This document shows, piece after piece, positions 1 through 8,472 of a stretch of DNA of 64,000 nucleotides. The position numbers and the translations under genes are program-made. This DNA comes from Janthinobacterium lividum (GTDB taxonomy: Bacteria > Pseudomonadota > Gammaproteobacteria > Burkholderiales > Burkholderiaceae_D), in NCBI RefSeq assembly GCF_034424625.1, contig NZ_CP139976.1, positions 2,604,001 to 2,668,000 on the forward strand, read 5' to 3'. Position 1 is the stretch's first letter, and each line of letters starts with the position of its first letter. Under the pieces are notes generated by a model. The model had not been told where the DNA came from. It was given only the letters and a program-made list of their open reading frames with translations, and did no database searches.

Positions 1-142
1 CCTGCATGCCGGCGCCGACCCGCGCCAGATTGCCCGTCAGCGGGATTTCCGCGCCGACCAGAAATTCGTCGGCGCTGGCCTGTGCCATCCAGGCGCTGGC
101 AAGCAGCGCTGCCATGGCGATGCGTGTATAGGTGCGTTTCAT
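1..142 (-). CDS. Branched-chain amino acid-type ABC transporter substrate-binding protein (N-terminal part only)
   Basis: Only the first 47 codons lie in the window. The protein starts MKRTYTRIAMAALLASAWMA, a typical Sec signal peptide with cleavage after the AQASA region. The mature part begins DEFLVGAEIPLTGNLARVG, the start expected of LivK-type periplasmic binding proteins (IGxxxPLTG). An AGGAGG ribosome site sits 7 bases before the ATG. It follows the acyl-CoA ligase on the same strand after 60 bp, so it probably supplies the uptake step of the same carboxylic-acid catabolic operon. The ligand cannot be told from this fragment. Confidence 0.75.
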   Translation of the reverse strand, partial: MKRTYTRIAMAALLASAWMAQASADEFLVGAEIPLTGNLARVGAGMQ

Positions 143-202
143 CGTGTCTCCTCCTGTGATGTGGCTTGGTTTTATTGTCGGGTCTGGTACAGCATGGTCA
201 AC

Positions 203-1741
203 TTATCGTGCATTCTGCGCCATTTGCCGCAGCTGCCCCTTTAAAATCTTGCCCGTGGCGGCCGCTGGCAGCGCTTCCATGACGATGATGGCGGATGGGC
301 ACTTGTACGGCGACAGGGTCTGTGCCAGCCATGCCTGCAATTCTGCCACGCTGGCGGGCTGGCGCGGGTCCAGTTCCACGTAGGCGATGACGTCCTCGTT
401 GCCATCGGCCACAGTGCGTCCCACTACGGCCGACTGCACCACGGAAGGGTGGGCGTTCAGCGCCGTTTCCACTTCCAGCGGATACACATTGAAGCCGGAG
501 CGGATGATCAATTCCTTGGTGCGTCCGACAATGAACAGCGCGCCGTCCGCTTCCTGGCGCGCCATGTCGCCCGTATTGAGCCAGCCGCCGTCGCGCATGG
601 TGGCCGCCGTCATGGCCGGTTCGCGGTAATAGCCGGCCATGATGTTCGGTCCGCGTATCCACAATTCTCCCGGCTCGCCCGGCGTCACATCCGTACCGGC
701 CAGGTCCACCACGCGCACTTCCACGCCCGGGATCGGCATGCCGACGGAATCGTCGCAGCGCGGCGCTTCCAGGCGCGTCTGGCTGATGGTGGGCGCGCTT
801 TCCGTCATGCCGTAGCCATTGTGCAGCGCGGTACCCAGCAGCTTTTCCACGTCGCGCTTGAGCGATGGCGCCAGCGGCGAGCCGCCCGCATACGCAAAGC
901 GCAGCCGCGTGGGCAGCGGCGTATCGGCGCCACCCAGGGTTTGCAGCAGCTTGGCGTACATGGCGGGCACGCCCTGCACGATAGTCAAGCCGTCGTCCTT
1001 CAGGGCCGAGAGGAGGCCATCGACGGAAAAGCGCGGCACCAGATACAGCGCGGCGCCCGCATACAGGGTGCCCAGTGCTACCGAGGCCAGGCCGTACACG
1101 TGCGAAATCGGCAGCACGCCATACGCGCGGTCGCTGCGCGTCAGGCCCCGCAATGTGCTGGAGACTGCGGCGATGAACAGCAGGTTGCGGTGCGTGAGCA
1201 TCACGCCTTTTGACTGGCCTGTCGTCCCCGTCGTGTAGATCAGCGCGGCCACCTGTTCGTTGCCGGGGAGCGTGTCTTCCGCGATGGCGGCGTCGTTCAA
1301 TTCGCCGGCCAGCAGCTCGCCCATGCCATCGACGGTGACAGGGCGGGCGCCGCGCCGCGCCGCATGCACGGCCGCTTCCGGCGAGGCGCCTGCCAGGAAC
1401 AGCACACGCCGCGCGGAACTGTGCGCGGCGATGGTATCGATCTCGCGCGCCGACAGGCGGGCATTGACGTTGACGATCCACGCATCGATGCCGGCGGCCG
1501 CGAAGATCAGCGCCACCTGCAGCGCGCCATTTTCTCCCACCACCATCAGGCGGTCGCCGGCGCGCACGTCGAGGTTGCGCAGCAGCTGCGCTGCACTTTC
1601 CACACTGTGCTGCAGCTGCGCGTAGGTCCAGCTGCGGCCACCTTCATGCAGCGCCGGCGCGTCCGGCGCGCGCGCCGCCCAGTAGACAGGGATGGCCGAC
1701 AGGCGCGCCGGCAAGCCGGCCAGCAGGGTTGGGATGTCCAT
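203..1741 (-). CDS. AMP-dependent acyl-CoA synthetase/ligase (ANL superfamily)
   Basis: The 512-residue protein should activate a carboxylic acid with ATP to an acyl adenylate and then the CoA thioester. The adenylation core is complete: the P-loop-like YTTGTTGQSKGVMLTHRN, YGMTES, the GDM aspartate, GRTKELIIRSGFNVYPLEVE at the hinge, and the catalytic lysine in ATGKILKGQLR near the C-terminus. I chose the ATG at 1741 because GGAGG lies 6 bases before it; an in-frame GTG at 1756 lacks a site. The start is only 11 bp after the stop of the acyl-CoA dehydrogenase, so the two are cotranscribed and probably act in sequence. The substrate is unknown; medium-chain, branched or cyclic acids are all possible. 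Confidence 0.9.
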   Translation of the reverse strand: MDIPTLLAGLPARLSAIPVYWAARAPDAPALHEGGRSWTYAQLQHSVESAAQLLRNLDVRAGDRLMVVGENGALQVALIFAAAGIDAWIVNVNARLSAREIDTIAAHSSARRVLFLAGASPEAAVHAARRGARPVTVDGMGELLAGELNDAAIAEDTLPGNEQVAALIYTTGTTGQSKGVMLTHRNLLFIAAVSSTLRGLTRSDRAYGVLPISHVYGLASVALGTLYAGAALYLVPRFSVDGLLSALKDDGLTIVQGVPAMYAKLLQTLGGADTPLPTRLRFAYAGGSPLAPSLKRDVEKLLGTALHNGYGMTESAPTISQTRLEAPRCDDSVGMPIPGVEVRVVDLAGTDVTPGEPGELWIRGPNIMAGYYREPAMTAATMRDGGWLNTGDMARQEADGALFIVGRTKELIIRSGFNVYPLEVETALNAHPSVVQSAVVGRTVADGNEDVIAYVELDPRQPASVAELQAWLAQTLSPYKCPSAIIVMEALPAAATGKILKGQLRQMAQNAR

Positions 1742-1752
1742 CGCGGCCTCCT

Positions 1753-2907
1753 TCACTTTTGCGCTGCCTTGATCATGTTGCGGGCGATGACGATCTGCTG
1801 GATCTGCGTCGTGCCTTCATAGATGCGGAACAGGCGCACATCGCGGTAGAAACGCTCGGCCGCGTATTCGCTGATGTAGCCGGCGCCGCCGTGGATCTGC
1901 ACGGAGCGGTCAGCGACCCTGCCGCACATTTCGGAGGCGAACAGTTTGCAGCACGATGCTTCCGTCGAAATGTCTTCCTTGTTGTCGCGCCGGCGCGCCG
2001 CGTCGAGCACCATGCTGCGCGCCGCGTAAATCTCCGCCTTGCTGTCGGCCAGCATGGCCTGGATCAGCTGGAATTCCGCGATGGGCTGGCCGAACTGCTG
2101 GCGCTCCATCGCATACGCGAGGGCGTCGGCCAGCATGCGCTCGGCCGCGCCCACGCAGACGGCGGCGATGTGCAGGCGGCCCTTGTCGAGCACCTTCATG
2201 GCCGTCTTGAAGCCCACGCCTTCCTTGCCGCCGATGATGTTCGCGGCCGGCACACGGCAATTTTCAAAGATGACGTCGCAGGTATGTGCGCCTTGCTGGC
2301 CCATTTTCTTATCAATCTTGCCCAGCGAGAGGCCGGGCGTGTCCTTTTCCACGATGAAGGCGGAAATCGCCGAGGCGCCCCGCTTGACGGGATCCGTGCG
2401 GGCCATGACGGTAAAAATGCTCGCTTCGGGCGCGTTGGTGATATAGCGTTTGCTGCCGTTGAGGATATAGAAGTCGCCGTCGCGCACGGCCGTCGTGCGC
2501 AGGGACGCCGCGTCGGAGCCCGATCCCGCTTCCGTCAGGGCGAACGAGCCGATGATCTCGCCCGCCGCCAGCTTGGGCAGATAGTATTGTTTTTGCGCTT
2601 CCGTACCGTCGATAACGATGCCTTGCGAACCGATGCCGTTGTTCGTGCCGATCAGCGAGCGGAAGGCGGGCGAGGTGCGGGCGATTTCGAAAGCGACTCT
2701 GACTTCCTCTTCCATGCTCAGTTCCAGGCCGCCGTAGGCTTCCGGGATCGACAGGCCGAACAGGCCCAGTTCGCGCATCTGCGCCACGATGGCGGGCGGG
2801 ATGGTGTCCGTTTCGGCTACCAGCGCCTCGTTCGGCACCAGTACTTCGCGCACGAAACGGGCGATGCTGTCGAGCAGGATGTTCAGGGTTTCTTCGTCGC
2901 GTATCAT
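1753..2907 (-). CDS. Acyl-CoA dehydrogenase family protein
   Basis: A 384-residue FAD enzyme of the usual family length that should oxidise an acyl-CoA to the enoyl-CoA and pass electrons to ETF. Visible signatures are the flavin-binding ALTEAGSGSDAAS, the middle beta-domain, the C-terminal QIHGGAGYISEYAAERFYRD and the catalytic-base region RIYEGTTQIQ with its glutamate. A GAGGAA site precedes the ATG. It lies 51 bp downstream of the IclR gene and 11 bp upstream of the ligase. The order regulator, dehydrogenase, ligase, binding protein suggests a substrate-inducible operon for a fatty-acid-like or dicarboxylic compound. Confidence 0.93.
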   Translation of the reverse strand: MIRDEETLNILLDSIARFVREVLVPNEALVAETDTIPPAIVAQMRELGLFGLSIPEAYGGLELSMEEEVRVAFEIARTSPAFRSLIGTNNGIGSQGIVIDGTEAQKQYYLPKLAAGEIIGSFALTEAGSGSDAASLRTTAVRDGDFYILNGSKRYITNAPEASIFTVMARTDPVKRGASAISAFIVEKDTPGLSLGKIDKKMGQQGAHTCDVIFENCRVPAANIIGGKEGVGFKTAMKVLDKGRLHIAAVCVGAAERMLADALAYAMERQQFGQPIAEFQLIQAMLADSKAEIYAARSMVLDAARRRDNKEDISTEASCCKLFASEMCGRVADRSVQIHGGAGYISEYAAERFYRDVRLFRIYEGTTQIQQIVIARNMIKAAQK

Positions 2908-2958
2908 CGGTTTCCTCGGCGCTTTGATTTGAACTGTCGTTGAGAGGGGGCGCGCAGT

Positions 2959-3795
2959 CTAACCGCGGCCCAGGTTTTTTTCCACTGTCTTGACCAGGGC
3001 GACCAGGCGCGGTCCCAGGTCCGATTCGAGTTTTTCGCGCGACAGCAGGAAGGCGGGACCGCCGCAATTGAAGGCCATCACCTGTTCACCATCGGCACCC
3101 AGCATGGGCACGCCCACGGCATGCACGTCGTTCTGCCATTCGCCGGCCGAGATGCAAAAGCCCCGGTCCTGGTAATCCTTGAAGCCTTGTTCGATACCGG
3201 CCTTGATGCGCGGCCAGCGTTCCGTCTCGTGCACGCGCGCATGGTCCATCAGGTAGTCGCGTTCGGCCTGCGGCAGGATGCACAGCAGGGCCTTGCCCAT
3301 GGCGGTCGTCATCAGGGGGATGCGCGAACCGACGTCGAGGCGCAGGGTGACGTTGGCGCTGCTGCGGCACGTTTCCACGTACACCATGCTGAGGCGGTCG
3401 CGCGTGCCCAGCGAAACGGAGGCCTGCGCATGCTCGGCCAGTTCTTCCATCAGCGGGCGCGCCATCTTGCGTACATCGAGGTTCGACAGCATGCGGTAAC
3501 CGAGAGCCAGCACGCCGGCGCCCAGCTGGTACTTGCCCAGGCTGTCCGAATAATTCAGGTAGCCGAGTTTGGTGAGGGTATAGGTGAGGCGCGAAATCGT
3601 CGGTTTCGGAATGCCCGTGCGCCTGGCCATGTCCGCATTCGACAGGAATACTTCGCCGGGGCGAAAGCAGCGCAGTACTTCCAGCCCGCGCGCCAGCGCG
3701 TTGACGAACTGGCGGTCCTTGCCTTCCTCGTCATCGCTGAAGACGATGATTTCCGGATCTGCTGTGGTCTGAATATTTGTCATATTTGCATTCAT
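2959..3795 (-). CDS. IclR family transcriptional regulator
   Basis: A 278-residue regulator with an N-terminal winged helix (about residues 27-85: FVNALARGLEVLRCF, then DMARRTGIPKPTISRLTYTL) and a C-terminal IclR effector domain (STAMGKALL-like region and the conserved glycine-rich end). IclR proteins bind small organic acids and control nearby catabolic genes. The MNANMT start is taken because GGGAG precedes it at a suitable distance; an internal ATG at 3783 is possible. It is the first gene of the operon reaching the left window edge and is divergent from the TonB receptor, so it may act on both sides of 3796-4060. Confidence 0.92.
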   Translation of the reverse strand: MNANMTNIQTTADPEIIVFSDDEEGKDRQFVNALARGLEVLRCFRPGEVFLSNADMARRTGIPKPTISRLTYTLTKLGYLNYSDSLGKYQLGAGVLALGYRMLSNLDVRKMARPLMEELAEHAQASVSLGTRDRLSMVYVETCRSSANVTLRLDVGSRIPLMTTAMGKALLCILPQAERDYLMDHARVHETERWPRIKAGIEQGFKDYQDRGFCISAGEWQNDVHAVGVPMLGADGEQVMAFNCGGPAFLLSREKLESDLGPRLVALVKTVEKNLGRG

Positions 3796-4060
3796 TTTCA
3801 GGCTCCCTGGAAATCAGTTTGCCTAGCCAAAATCGACGTGTCAACCATTTTGTGAAACATTCGTTCGCACAGCGAAATGCTGCGCTGCATGAATTTTTCT
3901 CGGAAAATTGACCTGCGCAGGCGTTTTGGCGCTTGTCGCTTGAGCCTCGTTATATACGTCTGTATATTGCGCTGTTGGGTGACGGCCGCCGCAAGAGTGG
4001 CCGCTTTTTTGAGTATCGCTATATGAGACTCTATATAACGACAGTGGAAAGATCGAAACG
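3796..4060. other. Divergent regulatory region between iclR-type gene and TonB receptor
   Basis: This 265-bp region is AT-rich compared with its flanks. It carries an inverted pair CGTTATATA (3949-3957) and TATATAACG (4033-4041). Just before the receptor start there is also an odd palindrome core GAGACTC. These could be IclR operator or promoter elements. No clear Fur box was recognised. The assignment is inference from position and symmetry only. Confidence 0.35.
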
Positions 4061-6049
4061 ATGTTGAAACAGGTATTGGCAGGTGCCGTGATGCTGGCGC
4101 TGGCGCACATGGCACAGACGGCGCGGGCGCAGCAAACCGCCGACAAGGACGAGGCGGCGCCGTTCGTGCTGGGCACGGTGACGGTGATCGGCCAGCGCGA
4201 GCAGGCAGGGCAGATGGAACAGCAGGTGGGGTCGCAAGTGAGCCGCGCCGAGATGCGCCGCTTTAACCGCGACAACGTGGGCGATGCTCTGAATTTGCTG
4301 TCCGGCGTGTCGCTGTCGACCAATGCGCGCAACGAGAAAACCGTCGCGATCCGCGGCTTCGACTCTCGCCAAGTGCCGCTGTACATCGACGGCATTCCCG
4401 TCTACGTGCCGTATGACGGCTATGTCGATTTCAACCGCTTCACGACGGCCGACCTGGCCGCCATCCAGGTGGCCAAGGGCTACAGTTCCGTGGCCTATGG
4501 GGCCAATACTCTGGGCGGCGCCATCAACCTGGTGTCGCGCAAGCCGTCCGCGCGGATGGAAGGCGATACGTCCATCGGTTTCGGCTCGGGCAGCGAGCGC
4601 CAGGTGTCGGCCAACGTGGGCACGAACCAGGGCCTGTGGTATCTGCAGGCGGGCGTGTCGTACATCGACAGCGACGGCTTTCCCCTGTCGTCCGATTTCC
4701 GCCCGACGGCCACGGAAGACGGCGGCACGCGCAACAACGCCTACCGCAAGGATCATAAACTGTCGTTCAAGGTGGGCTACACGCCCGTGGGCGGCGACGA
4801 ATATGCACTCAGCTACTACAAGCAGCATGGCGAGAAGGGCCAGCCGCCATCGACGAATCCCGTCGGCGCGCGCTACTGGCAATGGCCGTACTGGAACAAG
4901 GAAAGCGTGTACTTCGTCTCGCAGACGCGCCTGGGCGACGCCGAGCGCCTGAAACTGCGCCTGTACCACGACAGCTACGACAATGAAATCACCTCCTACA
5001 CGAACGGCAGCTACGCGGCCCTGAAAACCAGCGGCCAGGGCAGCGTCAGCGGCGGGCGCAGCATCTATAACGACCGCACGAACGGCGGCGCGGTGGAGCT
5101 CGAATCGTTCCGCCTTGCCGCGCACAGCCTGCGCTTTGTCGCCAGCTACAAGGCCGACGAGCATCAGGAACTCGATGCCAAGGGCGTGCGCACCACCTGG
5201 TACAAGGATGCCCTGTGGACCCTGGGCGCGGAAGACAGCATTGCCCTCAATGCGGCGACGGAACTGTCGCTGGGCGCCTCGCGCAATGCACTGCGCCCGG
5301 ATACCGTCTACAGCGCCGGCAATGCGTATACCTTGCCGGAGAATCAATCGGCCACCGACCTGCAGGCGGGCCTGTTCCACAAGATCGGTACTGATGCGAG
5401 GGTGTACGCCACGGTGGCGCGCAAATCGCGCCTGCCGACCCTGAAGGACCGCTATTCGCAGCGCCTGGGCACCTATATTGAAAACCCGAACCTGCGCGCC
5501 GAGGAGGCGCTCAATTATGAAGTGGGCTACCAGGCAAGCGTGCGCGGGCTGGCGCTCGATGCCGCCCTGTTCTACAGCGACGTGAAGGACAAGATACAGA
5601 GCGTGGCGAATGTGGCGGGCGTGCGCGCGCAGATGCGCAACGCGGGCAGGGCGCACATCAGCGGCGTGGAACTGGGCTTGCGCGGCAGCGCCGGCGCGTG
5701 GCTGGACTTCGGCGGCAACTACACGTACACGGAAATGAAGAACGTCAGCGACCGCGCCATCCGCCTGACGGACGTGCCGCGCCACAAGCTGACGGCGCAC
5801 GCCGTGCTGCACGCGGCGCGCCAGCTCGATGTCGTGGCCATCGCGGAAGCGAACAGCGGGCGCTGGGTCTCGAACACCCTGGAACTGGGCGGCTTTGCCA
5901 CCGTCAACCTGAAGGCCGTGTACCGGCCCTTGCCGGCCTTGACCCTGGAAGCGGGCGTGAGCAACCTGGCTGACCGCAACTATGCACTGGCAGACGGTTT
6001 CCCCAGCGCGGGGCGCACCTGGCTGACCAATGCGCAATACCAGTTCTGA
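4061..6049 (+). CDS. TonB-dependent outer-membrane receptor
   Basis: A 662-residue outer-membrane transporter. It has a signal peptide ending near QTARA, a short TonB-box-like stretch (FVLGTVTVIGQ) and a plug domain (about residues 50-165: NVGDALNLLSGVSL, VAIRGFDSRQVPLYIDGIPV, GYSSVAYGANTLGGAINLVS). A 22-strand-type barrel follows and ends in the terminal aromatic signature YQF. The length is on the short side of the family. The ligand is unknown; the plug resembles siderophore/cobalamin/BtuB-like receptors, but no haem or cobalamin genes are adjacent. It sits 30 bp before a small exported protein with a sulfite-oxidase-like fold, so the two are probably cotranscribed and may handle the same ligand. 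Confidence 0.92.
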   Translation: MLKQVLAGAVMLALAHMAQTARAQQTADKDEAAPFVLGTVTVIGQREQAGQMEQQVGSQVSRAEMRRFNRDNVGDALNLLSGVSLSTNARNEKTVAIRGFDSRQVPLYIDGIPVYVPYDGYVDFNRFTTADLAAIQVAKGYSSVAYGANTLGGAINLVSRKPSARMEGDTSIGFGSGSERQVSANVGTNQGLWYLQAGVSYIDSDGFPLSSDFRPTATEDGGTRNNAYRKDHKLSFKVGYTPVGGDEYALSYYKQHGEKGQPPSTNPVGARYWQWPYWNKESVYFVSQTRLGDAERLKLRLYHDSYDNEITSYTNGSYAALKTSGQGSVSGGRSIYNDRTNGGAVELESFRLAAHSLRFVASYKADEHQELDAKGVRTTWYKDALWTLGAEDSIALNAATELSLGASRNALRPDTVYSAGNAYTLPENQSATDLQAGLFHKIGTDARVYATVARKSRLPTLKDRYSQRLGTYIENPNLRAEEALNYEVGYQASVRGLALDAALFYSDVKDKIQSVANVAGVRAQMRNAGRAHISGVELGLRGSAGAWLDFGGNYTYTEMKNVSDRAIRLTDVPRHKLTAHAVLHAARQLDVVAIAEANSGRWVSNTLELGGFATVNLKAVYRPLPALTLEAGVSNLADRNYALADGFPSAGRTWLTNAQYQF

Positions 6050-6079
6050 TTTTTTGATTGTTCCATGAAAGGACACAGC

Positions 6080-6616
6080 ATGTTGAAGAAAATATTCCTT
6101 GGTTTTGCTTCGGCCGCCCTGCTGGCGACGGCGCCCGCATGGGCCGGCCCGGCGCCGGCGAGCGAGCATATGAGCCATGCGCTGACCGTGACGGGCAAGG
6201 TGGCAACGCCGTTGACCCTGACAGTGGCCGACCTGCGCCAGCTGCCGCCGGCGAATGGCGGCGAGCTTGCCGTCACGCGCCACAACGGCGACAAGGCCGA
6301 GACCATTACCAGTTACAAGGGCGTGCGCCTGCGCGATATCCTCGACAAGGCGGCGCTCGATGCGCCGGGCCATAACGATGTCAAGAAACTTGCCATCATC
6401 GCCACGGCCACCGATGGTTATGCGGTGGTGTTTTCCTGGGGCGAGCTGTATAACGCGCCGGCCGGCGAGGGCGTGATCGTCTACTACGAGAAGAACGGCA
6501 AGGCGCTTGACGAGAGCGATGGCGAGATATCCCTGATCTCGGCCAGGGATATCCGCACGGGTCCGCGCCACGTGAAGTGGTTGAACGGTATCGAAGTGCG
6601 CAAGCTGGTGGAATGA
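6080..6616 (+). CDS. Exported small protein of the sulfite-oxidase (oxidoreductase molybdopterin-binding) fold, lacking cysteine
   Basis: A 178-residue protein with a clear signal peptide (MLKKIFLGFASAALLATAPA, cut after WA) and then a domain resembling the molybdopterin-binding fold: LTVTGKVATPLTLTVADLRQ, SYKGVRLRDILDKA, DGYAVVFSWGEL, SARDIRTGPRHVKWLNGIEVR. Catalytic members use one cysteine to bind molybdenum, but no cysteine occurs anywhere in this mature protein, so a redox role is doubtful. The ATG at 6080 is preferred to the one at 6065 because AAAGGA precedes it. It follows the TonB receptor and ends before a strong terminator. It may be a periplasmic ligand-binding partner of that receptor; that role is inference. 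Confidence 0.75.
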   Translation: MLKKIFLGFASAALLATAPAWAGPAPASEHMSHALTVTGKVATPLTLTVADLRQLPPANGGELAVTRHNGDKAETITSYKGVRLRDILDKAALDAPGHNDVKKLAIIATATDGYAVVFSWGELYNAPAGEGVIVYYEKNGKALDESDGEISLISARDIRTGPRHVKWLNGIEVRKLVE

Positions 6617-6630
6617 CGCGCAACTGATGG

Positions 6631-6669
6631 AAAAAACGCGCCGTGGAGCCATCCCCGGCGCGTTTTTTT
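6631..6669. terminator. Bidirectional rho-independent terminator
   Basis: An A-run, the stem AACGCGCC, a 14-base loop, the matching GGCGCGTT and a T-run. It lies 14 bp after the exported protein gene and directly at the 3' end of the convergent hydrolase gene. The A- and T-runs make it usable from both strands. Confidence 0.9.
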
Positions 6670-7597
6670 ATGCCCCCAGCGCTTGCCGCATGGCTTGGCC
6701 CGCCACGTCGAACAATCCCCGCGCCGCTGGCGTCAAGCCCAGCATGTGCATCGACGCATGGATCATGCCGTCGAGCTGCACGCACTCGGCCGCCACGCCG
6801 TCGTCGCGCAAATACCGCGCATAGGCTTCGCCTTCGTCATGCAGCGGGTCGTACTCGCACACCAGCACGGTCGCCGGCGGCAAGTCCTTCAGCGAGGCGG
6901 CCCGCAGGGGCGCCGCGTAGGGCTGCGCGCCGTCAGCCGGCTCGTTCAGGTACGCCGACCAGCAAAAGCGCATGGCTTCCCGCGTCAGCGAATGGCCTTC
7001 CGCATAGCGTTGGTAGGACGGCGTGTCGAAGGCGAAATCGAGCGCCGGGTACAACAGCAGCTGGTGCGCCAGCGCGGGACCGGCCTGGTCGCGCGCCATC
7101 AGGGCCGCCGCTGCCGCCAGGTTGCCGCCGGCGCTGTCGCCGCCCACGGCCAGCCGTTTCACGTCGATGCCCAGCGCTTCGGCATGGTCCGCGACCCAGC
7201 AGAGCGCCGAGTAAAAGTCCTCCAGCGGCACGGGGAACTTGTGCTCGGGCGCCAGCCGGTAGTCGACGGAAAAGACCACGCAGCCGGTGGCGTTGGCCAG
7301 CGCGCGGCACGGATTGTCGTACAGGTCCAGCGAGCACAGACACCATCCTCCCCCATGCGCGAAGACGATGGCGGGCAAGGGCTGGCCCGTGTCCGCGCCG
7401 GCCGGCACATAGGCGCGCACGGTCAGCGCATGCTCGCCTGGCAGCACGTAATCCTTGATCGACGCGACGTCTTCCAATGGTCCGTGCAGCTGGCGCAAGC
7501 CCGTTTCCGTGGCGGCGCGCAGGTCCGCCAGCGAGGCGGGCTGCGGCGCATCCTTGCCCTCGTCCAGCCAGACGGCGATCAGCGGGTCGAGGCTCAT
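6668..7597 (-). CDS. Alpha/beta hydrolase, hormone-sensitive-lipase family esterase
   Basis: A 309-residue HSL-type esterase. The oxyanion motif HGGGW, the nucleophile elbow GGDSAGGN, the acid in CEYDPLHDEG and the histidine in GMIHASMHML are all present, so the triad looks intact. It should hydrolyse short-chain or bulky esters in the cytoplasm. The start at 7597 overlaps the TGA of the preceding hydrolase gene (ATGA), the sign of translational coupling; no strong ribosome site is needed there. Last gene of the isomerase-hydrolase-esterase operon. Confidence 0.9.
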   Translation of the reverse strand: MSLDPLIAVWLDEGKDAPQPASLADLRAATETGLRQLHGPLEDVASIKDYVLPGEHALTVRAYVPAGADTGQPLPAIVFAHGGGWCLCSLDLYDNPCRALANATGCVVFSVDYRLAPEHKFPVPLEDFYSALCWVADHAEALGIDVKRLAVGGDSAGGNLAAAAALMARDQAGPALAHQLLLYPALDFAFDTPSYQRYAEGHSLTREAMRFCWSAYLNEPADGAQPYAAPLRAASLKDLPPATVLVCEYDPLHDEGEAYARYLRDDGVAAECVQLDGMIHASMHMLGLTPAARGLFDVAGQAMRQALGA

Positions 7598-8460
7598 GCG
7601 GGTGCTCCGGCCAGGAAGGGCAGCAGGTGGGCGATGAACGCTTCCGGCTGTTCTTCCATGATGAAGTGGCCGCATTCGGCGACGATGGCGCCCTGCAAAA
7701 TATCGGCCTTGCCCTGCATGGTCAGCAGGGGCGCGTCATTCGTCGCATGGTCGGCGCCGATGGCCAGCACGGGCATGGCCAGGCTCTTTTTCGCCCGCTC
7801 CAGGTTTTGCCGGATGGTTTCCGGAATGGCGCGGTAGTAGGCGAAACCGGCGCGCAGGGCGCCCGGCGTGGCATAGGCGTCCGCATACACATCGACGGCC
7901 ACCTTGTCGCGGCGGTACGACCAGCGGTCCAGGATGAAGCGGATGTATTCGCGTTCCTTGCCTGCCGTGAGCATCTCCGGCAAATCGAGCACCTGGTTGA
8001 ACATGAAGTGCCACAGGAAGATGTTGTCGGACGGCGCGACAAAAATCGGCGGCGCCGGCGCCAGGCCTGGAATGACGGCTTCCGTCAGCGCCAGTTTCGT
8101 CACGGCCTGCGGGAAATCGCTGGCCAGCGCATAGCCGACCCACATGCCGATATCGTGGCCGACGACATCGTACTGCGCATGGCCCAGGGCCAGCATGGCG
8201 CGGTGCAGGGTCGCGGCAACGGCGCCCGTGTCGTAGCCGCCGGCCGGGCGTTCCGAGTGGCCGCTGCCGGGCGGATCGATGGCGATCGCCTGGTAGCCCT
8301 GGGCGGCCAGGGCCGCCATCACATGGCGCCAGGCATACCAGGTTTGCGGCCAGCCGGGGATCAGCAGCACGGGTTTGCCTTCGCCGGCGATGACGCAATG
8401 CAGGCGCTGGCCGTCGATGCGCACATAGTCGTGGGTGTAGCTGTCTTGATTCTGATGCAT
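7594..8460 (-). CDS. Alpha/beta hydrolase, epoxide hydrolase/haloalkane dehalogenase-like
   Basis: A 288-residue hydrolase. The motifs are LLIPGWPQTWYAWR (HGxP-like oxyanion region with PGWP), IAIDPPGSGHS, the nucleophile elbow VVGHDIGMWVGYA with aspartate in place of serine, and the histidine in AECGHFIMEEQPE. An aspartate nucleophile is typical of epoxide hydrolases and haloacetate/haloalkane dehalogenases. Which bond it cuts cannot be told. An AAGGAA site precedes the ATG. It lies 12 bp after the isomerase gene and overlaps the next esterase by 4 bp. Confidence 0.88.
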   Translation of the reverse strand: MHQNQDSYTHDYVRIDGQRLHCVIAGEGKPVLLIPGWPQTWYAWRHVMAALAAQGYQAIAIDPPGSGHSERPAGGYDTGAVAATLHRAMLALGHAQYDVVGHDIGMWVGYALASDFPQAVTKLALTEAVIPGLAPAPPIFVAPSDNIFLWHFMFNQVLDLPEMLTAGKEREYIRFILDRWSYRRDKVAVDVYADAYATPGALRAGFAYYRAIPETIRQNLERAKKSLAMPVLAIGADHATNDAPLLTMQGKADILQGAIVAECGHFIMEEQPEAFIAHLLPFLAGAPA

Positions 8461-8472
8461 GGTGTTTCCTTG

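Noticed and set aside
4031..6652. Very long open frame (873 codons) on the minus strand
   Set aside because: It is the antisense of the TonB receptor and its partner. The plus-strand proteins show clear family motifs, and the minus-strand translation is rich in His/Arg/Ala as expected for antisense of GC-rich genes.
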